This document shows positions 39,683 through 46,955 of a stretch of 46,955 bases of DNA, piece after piece (position 1 is the stretch's first letter; each line of letters begins with the position of its first letter). The DNA is from Micractinium sp. NFX-FRZ. Taxonomy: Eukaryota; Chlorophyta; Trebouxiophyceae; Chlorellales; Chlorellaceae. Made by a program: the position numbers and the translations under genes. Location of the stretch: NCBI GenBank assembly GCA_029339195.1, contig JAPTJF010000473.1:1-46955 (forward strand), in the 5' to 3' direction. A model generated the notes under the pieces. It was not told where the DNA came from, ran no database searches, and saw only the letters and a list, made by a program, of their open reading frames with translations.

Positions 39683-42600
39683 ATGGTTGATTCACCCCTG
39701 CCCGGCGCTTCTTCCTGCAAGCTGCCGGCCCTGCCTGACGTGCCGCCGCCCTGCCTGCTGCTGTGCACCGCCACTGCAGGCCCCGACAGAGGCACACTCT
39801 TCGCAACCTCAGCAGCAGCAGCAGTAATGCAGAGCCTGCTGGGCCTTCTCCCTGGCAAGTCACCTCACGATGCAGCCGTGGCCGCCGCACGGGACAGAGA
39901 CACTCACATCACCACCTCTGATGGCGTGAGGCTGGCGTACGGCCGGCATGGACGTCTGGGCGGGCCCGTTGTGGTGCTGGTGAGCTTTTATTCCAGCCCC
40001 GGGTTTTTTGAAATTCTGGAACGGGGCCATAGGCTGGGGCGGCTGCAGGGATGCACCCAGTGCGGCTGCCGCTGCCGCTGTTGAGGCCGCTGCCGCCGAC
40101 ACGGGTGCCGCCGCCGCCTGCCTTCCCGCCATCTCCTGGCCCCCAGCGGGCTTCACATGCCAGCCCGCTGAAGCCAGCCCGCTCCGCCAGGCATGCTGCC
40201 TGCGATCAGGTGCACAAACGGAGCGGGTAACCCCATCTATTCCCATCGTCAACTTCCAAGTTGATTCATGACCTGTCTTTCCTCTGACAAATTTTCAACT
40301 GTGCAGGTGCACGGCTGGAGCGGGTCGCAGCACTACTTTGACCTCAACACCCGCCCGCTGGCCAACCACGGCTGCACGGTGTACACCTACGACCAGCGCT
40401 TCCACGGGGAGAGCGACAAGCCGACGTGGGTGCGTCCCGGGCGGTGTGCCCTTGTGATAGGGGCATCACGCACGCTACACCTCCACTTGCTAATGGGGGG
40501 GCATCACGGGGCGCTGTGATGGGGCGGGTGGCCTGGTGGTTGTGGGGCTGAGGGCCCTGGGAGCAACCGCTACAGTGGCCGGGTCGTGTGGCCGGGTGGG
40601 GTGGGTGGCCAGGAGGGGTGGGTGCGGTAGTGGGGTGGGGCAGTGTGAGTGGGCAGCGGGGAACCGCTATTTATTCTCCGGGCAGGCCAGGGCGGCTTTG
40701 GGGGCCCTCCCTCCTTGCCAGCTGCCCTGCAGCTGCCCGACCAACAGTTGCCGGTTTTACAATACACTGCTTGACGAGCTCGGTGCCGGGCTACCTACTT
40801 CCTGCCGGCATGCACACGTATCTGTCGAGCTGCACTTCATTGAGTCACCAAGTCATCTCCATTGAGTCACTAAGTCATCTGCATTGAGTCACCAAGTCAT
40901 CTCCATTGAGTCACTTGCCAAGTCAAAATGGTTTTCATTTCTGTACTTCACTGCAGGGGTACCACGTGTCCCGCCTGGCCGCCGACCTTCACGAGCTGCT
41001 GACCCAGCTGGACCTGACTGAAGTCACGCTGGTGAGTGTGTGTAGCATTGTGCCCCTGCATGCTGCTGTGTGTGCTTCTCTCGTCTGCACAAGCTGCTGA
41101 CTCAGCTGGGTCGGAGACCCAGCTAGGCCTGACCGAAGTCACGCTGGTGAGCTGGCGGTCCAAGTATTCACAGACGGAACAAGTGAATGGGGCTGCCCCG
41201 CATGCACATGCTGCTGGCACCATGCGGGCCTGCCCCACACTCGCATATTCTTGATTCTCAACAACCTTGCCCGGCAGCTGGGCACCTCCATGGGTGCGCC
41301 GCCCCCCGTTTGCAAGGCTTTTCAATGCGCTATCATTGCTTTCCATCACATGGGCTGCGGGCGGGCACCTCCTCACCCCCCTGCCCCGGTTGACTGAGCA
41401 CAAGGCCTTTTACGTCAGCTTTCGGGCACTTAACTCCATGGTTGCACCGACTTCTGTCCATGATTCACCCAATCACACTGCGCTCCATCCCAATGCCCGG
41501 CAGGTGGGCACCTCCTCACGCCCCTGTCGCTTGACTGAGCACGCGTCCTTTCACTTTCCATCCCAATGCCCGGCAGGTGGGCACCTCCATGGGTTGCGCT
41601 GTCATCTGGTCGCTCATCGAGCTCTTTGGGGAGGGCCGCCTCAAGCAGGTGAGGGCTGCTTTGAGCTGGTGAAACTGTAAAGAGGTACAGTCACAGGCCG
41701 TCAACCAAGGGGAAGGCTGGGAAGGATGGTTTGATGAGGCAGATGAGCGCAGGGAGGGGCAAGGCATGTTCAGCCTGGCGGTGTAGCGTGCACCCCTGCC
41801 CTCCGCGACAGGCTGTGGGTGTGGCCAGGCGTCGCTGCAGCGCACCAACCAAGACCAGCTGGTCTGAGAAAGGGGGAGCACGACCAAACCAAAGGCACCC
41901 TTCTTTTCACTTCGCTTCCCTTTTCCTCCCTTCCCTTCACTCCACCGCTTGACACCCTCCTCTCTCATCATGGACTCGCCCACCACAAGCGACGCTACTG
42001 GAATCAAGCACCAAAACGCATGTTGGATACTGCGTGTTCCTCCCCTGTCTTCTCAGGCACGCCACTGTTTGTCGACTGCTCAACCGCTGCAGGCCGTGTT
42101 TGTGGACCAGGCGCCGCTGCAGAACACTATGCCCGACTGGAAGTGGGGAAGCACCGGCTGCTACGACCTCGTCACCCTCACACGCCTCCAGTGCAAGCTG
42201 CAGACAGGTGGGCGCGTGCATGTGGGTGTGCAATCTGAAGGGTCTACTGAACTAGTGCATGATAGCAAACCTTGCCCATGCGGTGCAAGCTGCTGACAGG
42301 CGTGTGGGGTGGTCTCCCTACAACCCATGAACGGGTGCGGCTGGCGCTGGCTGTCAGGGTAGGAAGGAAAGCGTGTGCTGCCAACTTGGCCAACTGCCAA
42401 GGCTTTGAGACTTCACACAAAGCAAATGGCAACCATTGATAATGTGTGCAGACTTCAAGGGGTTTGCGGCGGACAACGGCAAGTTCTGCGCCTCCCTGCC
42501 GCTCAGCCCAGAGGTGGTGCGGGTGCTGGAGGGGGAGACGCTTCGGGCAGGTGAGGGCTGGTGCAGGGAGGGTGGGAGGTGGGGTAGTAAGAACGGTTCT

Positions 42601-43735
42601 GGCACAACGGCGGGCTGGTGTCGGTGCATGGGTGGTGGGGCTGCTGGGGGGGAGACGCTGCGGGCAGGTGAGAGGCGGGGGGGCAGGGGCAAGAGGCGGG
42701 ATCTCGGTGGTGAAGTCAGTCTGGCAGTCTGGCAGGCGGGTGCCGCTGCATGGGGCACGTGACGGCACCTTCTCCTCACACCCTCCTCCCCAATCCTCTG
42801 CCCATGTGCTCGCAGTTCACTGCTCCCCTGGTGCACCCCTGCCATGCCCTAGGCCTCACCACTCCCTCTGCTCCTCACCACTCATCTCACCTGCCCCGCG
42901 CCTCTGTCGTCTCCATTTGCCTGCAGACCCCACCGCTCTGGGCCTGCTGATGGCGGATCACACCGCGCTAGATTGGCGCCCGCTGCTGCCCCGCATCACA
43001 ATCCCGTGCCTCAATCTGGGTGCGCCTGCTGTGCTGTGCTGTGCTGTGCGCTGCTGCCCTGCATCACAGCGCCCTGCCTCCACCCAGTTGCCTGACTGAC
43101 TGCCTGCCCGTTGCATGCCATGCTGTGCTGTGCCGCGCTGTGGTGAGGCGTGGGGTGGCATGGCATGTCTCGAGCCCAACGCCGGCACCTTTTCCTTCCC
43201 CTCCCGCCACTCCTGCAGTGGGGCGCAAGAGCGCGGTGTTCCCCTGGTACGGCACGGAATTCGTGGCTAAGTTGATCCCAAGCTGCCACACGGTGCGTGG
43301 GGGGACACTGGCGGGCGGGCGAGTGGGCGGGTGCCAGCTGGGGCTGCGGCGCTGCCCCAGTTTACAGGCCGGCGGGCAGGTGCCCACCTGGCGGGTCACC
43401 TCCACTCGCTCGTGTCTCTACTCGCAACAACTGGTGCAACCTGGCACAGCACGGTGACTTTTGACTCACCCCTGACAACGCAGCCCTCCCAGCTTCCGCT
43501 TGCCAGCTGTTGCGGATGGTTTGCGGGCCCTTGTTGTTTCCGGCGGTGTGCTGCGGGCCTGCCACCGGCTGCACTTGCCCAATCTTACAGTGTTACTGTT
43601 ACCTGTCTTTCGCAGGTCTTTTTCGAGCAATCCAACCACTGGCTGTACCTCGAGCAGCCCGAGGAATTCAACAAGCTTGTCGCCGATTTTGCCCTGCACG
43701 GCTTCCTGAACGTCAGCAAGGTTCTGCACATCTGA
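39683..43735 (+). CDS. Alpha/beta hydrolase-fold enzyme, substrate unknown
   Basis: Nine exons: 39683-39979, 40307-40429, 40957-41031, 41577-41648, 42093-42207, 42452-42550, 42927-43019, 43219-43292, 43616-43735. The protein is 355 aa from the ATG at 39683, or 307 aa from the in-frame ATG at 39827 (MQSLLGLLPGKSP). Conservation begins only near ITTSDGVRLAYG, so the shorter start is possible. Motifs in order: VHGWSGSQHYFD (oxyanion-hole HGW), TYDQRFHGESDKP, GTSMGC (nucleophile S169 in the long model) and SNHWLYLEQPEEFN (H324). The usual acid position, after the strand ending PCLNL, reads GRKSAVFPW with no Asp there, so the third triad residue is unclear; D271 or D276 are candidates. The fold resembles non-heme haloperoxidase-like or esterase-like hydrolases. 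Introns contain many exon-edge echoes. Confidence 0.87.
40838..40925. repeat. Minisatellite, four 22-bp units
   Basis: CATTGAGTCACCAAGTCATC-type units start at 40838, 40860, 40882 and 40904, the last degenerate. The array lies in intron 2 of the hydrolase gene, 32 bp before exon 3. Confidence 0.9.
41090..41152 (+). repeat. Echo of the exon 3 3' edge (hydrolase)
   Basis: Repeats about 40990-41036 (ELLTQLDLTEVTL plus GTGAG donor) with an insertion. The copy ends with its own intact GTGAGC donor in intron 3. Confidence 0.75.
41270..41520 (+). repeat. Three echoes of the catalytic-serine exon start (hydrolase)
   Basis: Fragments at 41272-41297, 41350-41375 and 41498-41520 match 41570-41596, the acceptor and opening of exon 4 (GTSMG). 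The first still encodes GTSMG; the others read GTSS-like or diverge. All lie upstream in intron 3. Confidence 0.7.
41809..41840 (+). repeat. Echo of the exon 5 start (hydrolase)
   Basis: Repeats 42090-42122 (acceptor plus AVFVDQAPLQ codons) with several substitutions, in intron 4. Confidence 0.65.
42623..42674 (+). repeat. Echo of the exon 6 3' edge (hydrolase)
   Basis: Repeats 42512-42556 (VRVLEGETLRA plus GTGAGG donor), immediately downstream in intron 6. Confidence 0.7.
43050..43085 (+). repeat. Echo of the exon 7 3' edge (hydrolase)
   Basis: Repeats 42981-43018 (LLPRITIPCLNL codons) in intron 7 with the donor lost. Confidence 0.6.
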
Positions 43736-44790
43736 TTTGAGGCGGGCCCAGAGCTCGCTTTCCACAGCTTGAGGGGCGTTCTGGGCGCCTTTGTGATCGC
43801 ATGGGTGGAGCGGCACAGCGGGGGCCGATGGAGCGGGTCGGGAGGGGTTGGTTGGTTGAACAAGAGCACAGCAGGCACAGCAGGTGCAGCGATCGCACAG
43901 CGCTGCTCAGCCCACACCACCCCAAAGCAACTTCCTTGCCTCTCTTTTGAAATTGTGAGTTATTCCCTGCTCCTGCATCCGCTGGCCCCCTCTTCTCCCC
44001 CCACCCCTACCCACCACCTCTGCTCTGGTTGTAGTGTGAGAATAGAGATTGTGAGCTGGGGAGACGTGAGCTGCGTGGCCCCTTGCCACACAGGCCCAGG
44101 AAGCTCTTCAAGTGTGAATCACCCAGGCATTTCACTACCTTCGCTGGGTTGGCCTAGTGTGCATTCAAGCAGGGGGATCGAGCTGGCCCCTCACCCACCC
44201 AAGCTGGTCCAAAGCAGGGTGGCGACGGCAGGTGGGCGCCGGCGGGAGGTGGTTGTGCCCGGACTGAGAACGGCGGCGGCCGCCAAGGATGTATTTTTTA
44301 ACCCAACACCGCATGAGCAGCATCCAGCAGAGCCCCGCAGTTTAAATTGCCGACCAAAGCCCCCCGAGGTCGTGGTCGGACAACTTCTGCCTTCTTGGCG
44401 ATGCTCTGACGTCCTGTCTCTGCCAATTGAGAAAGCTTTGCACGCGTAGATGGACTGCTCAGAGGGCGGGCTTTGGAGCAGCACCTAATGTCCCGCCCGC
44501 ATGTCGGCGGTAAGGCGGGACTGCCGGCTCCTGCCACAGATGAGCGCCCAGCACCAGGTAAGCAGCGACCCTCGAGGTTCGGCGAGGCGCGGGTGACCTC
44601 GCAAACTGCTGATGCAGCAACCTGCGGGTTCTAAATCGCTGGAATTGGCCTCCATCTTGCCCGCTCCGCCCTCCTCCGCCACATCGATGTACATGCAGGC
44701 TCCCTAGACGCCAGTGGCAGCGCCGCAGCTGCGCAGGTTCAGCAGCCGCAGCCGCCCGCCGCCGCCGCTACGCCGCCACTAGCTGGCGCG
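43736..44790. other. Intergenic between the hydrolase and the GATA-finger gene
   Basis: It contains the hydrolase 3' UTR and the upstream region of the next plus-strand gene. I saw no TGTAA motif. The word GTATTTTTTAACCC near 44290 is the only AT-rich patch and could be promoter sequence. Open frames on both strands show no recognisable domain. Confidence 0.45.
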
Positions 44791-46847
44791 ATGGACGACG
44801 CCGTTCAGTCTCTTCTGGGCTTGGCTGATGCCTCTTCCTCGGAAGAGCTAAACCCGGAATCCCCCTGGACCGGATGGGAGGCAGAAGGCAGCGGCACCGC
44901 GGATGCGCTGCTGCGCCGCCGCCTTTCTGCCGGCGACATGCACCATGCTCGCCTGCGCTTCCCTGGTGCGCCGGCGGGGGGGCGCACCTTGCTCTGCAGG
45001 TTTGCATGCTTGGTGGATTATCAAATTCATTGCAGAAGACGCGGCCGCGACAGCGTGCTTCTCTGCAGTGCCCGAGTCATGGCTGCTTGTGCTAGGCGAT
45101 TCGAGCGTCTGCCGCTGCAAAACCCCCACACCCTTGCTTGCCTTCCCCCGGACCCCATGCAGCCCCCCTCTTCGCACTGTTATTTGGCCAGCATCCCTCC
45201 AGCAGCCGCAGCATTGTGCTGCAGGCAGCGGGCGGCAGCGGGTGGGCAGTTGCGGCGCAGCCGGCAGGCGGGTCATGGACGGCGCAGGGGGAAGGTGTGC
45301 GGCAGCTGCTGGCTGAGCTGGGTGCTGAGCTGGCGGATGTCGTCAGCTTCCGCAGGCAGGCCAGTACCCCACAAGGTGCCCCTGTGGCTTTGTGCACACT
45401 GGCTGACAAAGCCAGCACAGCGGCGCGGCAGGCGGCGGCAGCCGCAGCGGCAGCCAGGTTGGCGGCAGCAGCCAGCAGCCCAGCCAGCCCGGAGGCTCAG
45501 CTGCCGCTGGCTCTGCCGGCGGCGGCAGCGGGTGCAGTGGGCACAGCAGACGGCACTGCCCAGCAGCAGCAGCAGAAGCAGCAGCAGGCACAGCAGACTC
45601 TAGGCAGCGCATCAGCTGCTGCGGCGGCAGCGGGGGCGGCAGGCATTGAGGAGGAGCCCCTTGCACCATCAACCGTGCGCAACACAGATGCGCTGGCAGT
45701 GGCTGCAGCAGGCGGCGCGGGGGCGGGGCGACCCTCACTGGATGCAGCAGCGTGCACCGCGGAGGTGGCGGCTGCCTCGGTGCGTGCTGTGCTGTGCTGT
45801 GCGGGGCGGGGCGGGGTGGGGCGCGGTCTGGGGGCGTGCCAGTGCGGAGCGGCAGGGCGGCAGGTTCAGGCTGCCATGCAAAAAGTGGTGTATTGGAGCT
45901 GCCATTCATGCCCTGTCGCCACCATACGAGCGTGCTTGCAATACCGCAACTTGCGCTCTTCGCACTGGCTGCTGCCTGCTGCCCGACAACCTGTGCATGG
46001 CGCACCTTGTCGGGGTGTGCCTGCCGCAGGCGCTTGCCCTGTGTGACGTGCGCACACCTCACACCCCTCCCCTGCCGGTGCAGCTGCTGGCAGCGGCTGC
46101 GGAAGAGGATGGTGGAGAGGCAGCGGCAGCGGCAGCGGCAGCGGCAGGCGGTGCGGCCGCAGAGGAGGCTGGGGGCGACCCAGATTGGCAGGCCGGCAAG
46201 CCGAAGGGGCGGGGGCGGCCTCGAAAGCGGCGTCCTGGGAGCGCTGCAGGCGGGGCCGGCGGGCGGCAGGTGGGCGGGCCGGGCGACTGCTGGGGTGGGG
46301 GCAGGGGGGAGTGGTCACGGGGAGCCTGCCCTGCTGTACCGCTACCTGGGGCAATGCATGGCGCATTCGGCGGGGTCTTGGTGTGGCGGTGGTGCCCTCA
46401 AGGCTGTGCTGCTGACGCTCCGTGGGGGCCCAGTGCATTGTGCGCCCGGCTGGCGGGGGCTGGGTGTAGCGGGGGCGGCAGGAGAAGGGGGGTGGGAGGA
46501 ACGCAGCAGGATGCCTGTTGAGTGCGGCTCCGCTGCGCGATGCACACCCGACGGCCATCACCCACCCGCCACGCGCGCCCACAACAACCGTGCACTTCTT
46601 TCAAATGCATGGTAATGTCGATATGTTAATAATAAAAAGTTATCATTGAACTTGACCAGCGTTCACAGTAAAGTAGTGCCGCTAAACGAGCCGCCTGCCC
46701 CCCGTCTCTCTCACGCACACCTGCAGGCCGACGCGGCGCCGCTGCAGTGCGCCCACTGCGGCACCCAGGACACCCCCCGCTGGTGGAAGGACAACTTCCC
46801 AACCGGCACCCTCTGCAACGCGTGCGGCATCTGGCTCAAGCGGCACG
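44791..46847 (+). CDS. GATA-type zinc-finger transcription factor with AT-hook and apparent B3-like domain (3' end beyond window)
   Basis: Exons proposed: 44791-44965, 45163-45779, 46084-46269 and 46727-46847 (donor GTGGGT; the gene continues past the edge). Domains in order: an acidic start; a B3-like DNA-binding domain at about 40-130, with RRLSAGD, ARLRFP, SIVLQAAGGSGW and ELADVVSFRR at the spacing of plant B3 domains; a long Ala/Gln-rich region; an AT-hook KGRGRPRKRRP (about 305-315); and a GATA finger CAHC...CNAC with CX2CX18CX2C spacing (C334, C337, C356, C359). The finger and AT-hook are clear. The B3 call rests on pattern only. It also supports the chosen first intron (donor GTGCGC at 44966, acceptor before 45163), because that join restores the B3 spacing. 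The finger loop TPRWWKDNFPTG differs from common plant GATA factors. It is expected to be nuclear. Confidence 0.72.
45559..45596 (+). repeat. CAG-rich coding repeat (polyglutamine tract)
   Basis: Runs of CAGCAGCAG within exon 2 of the GATA-finger gene encode a QQQQQKQQQAQQ-like stretch, a low-complexity linker between the B3-like region and the AT-hook. Confidence 0.85.
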
Positions 46848-46907
46848 GTGGGTGGGGGTGCGGGGCGGGCGGGTCGATGTGAGTGTGGAGCGAGGGTGGG
46901 GGGTCGT

Positions 46908-46908
<1 letters not shown>

Positions 46909-46947
<39 letters not shown>
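46909..46947. repeat. Poly-G run of 39 bases at the right edge
   Basis: An uninterrupted G homopolymer inside the intron after the GATA exon, eight bases from the window end. It may be real, or an artefact of sequencing or assembly through a G-rich region. Confidence 0.9.
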
Positions 46948-46955
46948 CGGTTTTG

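Noticed and set aside
44999..45212. Alternative first intron of the GATA-finger gene (donor at 44999, acceptor before 45212)
   Set aside because: It also keeps the frame, but it removes the LFALLFGQHPSSSR segment needed for B3-like spacing. The 44966 donor and 45163 acceptor fit better, though only cDNA can decide.

Overview
This window is nuclear DNA of a photosynthetic eukaryote, most likely a GC-rich chlorophyte green alga; a Chlorella-type trebouxiophyte fits best, but that is inference. The signs are very high GC, genes cut into 9 to 24 short exons by short GT-AG introns with TGCAG-type acceptors, Ala/Arg-rich transit peptides, TGTAA-type polyadenylation motifs, a UDP-sulfoquinovose synthase gene and bestrophin-like (VCCN/UPF0187) channel genes. 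No operon, phage, insertion sequence, CRISPR array, rRNA or tRNA was recognised.

Layout. 189-900 (-): 5' part of a bestrophin-like gene running off the left edge. 2238-11843 (-): a 23-exon major facilitator superfamily transporter, 610 aa. 12933-18993 (+): a complete bestrophin-like channel, about 473-475 aa, divergent from the transporter. 20051-30825 (-): a 24-exon organellar HSP90, 777 aa, convergent with the channel gene. 31571-38368 (-): SQD1, UDP-sulfoquinovose synthase, 17 exons, 458 aa. 39683-43735 (+): a 9-exon alpha/beta hydrolase, 307 or 355 aa. 44791 to the right edge (+): a GATA zinc-finger gene that also carries an AT-hook and an apparent B3-like domain. Exon models were built by hand from splice sites, reading-frame phase and family conservation. 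For the five genes complete in the window the exon lengths sum to an exact multiple of three and join without a stop.

How the genes work together. SQD1 makes UDP-sulfoquinovose for the thylakoid sulfolipid SQDG. The bestrophin-like proteins are probably chloroplast anion channels, and the HSP90 is a mitochondrial or plastid chaperone. The hydrolase and transporter have unknown substrates. Nothing suggests co-regulation beyond two divergent gene pairs that share upstream regions.

Most striking feature. Nearly every intron carries a decayed direct copy of the adjoining exon edge, usually with its splice site ('splice-junction echoes'). One HSP90 echo offers an in-frame alternative acceptor that would add 39 residues. 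The most interesting protein is the apparent B3 + AT-hook + GATA regulator at the right edge.
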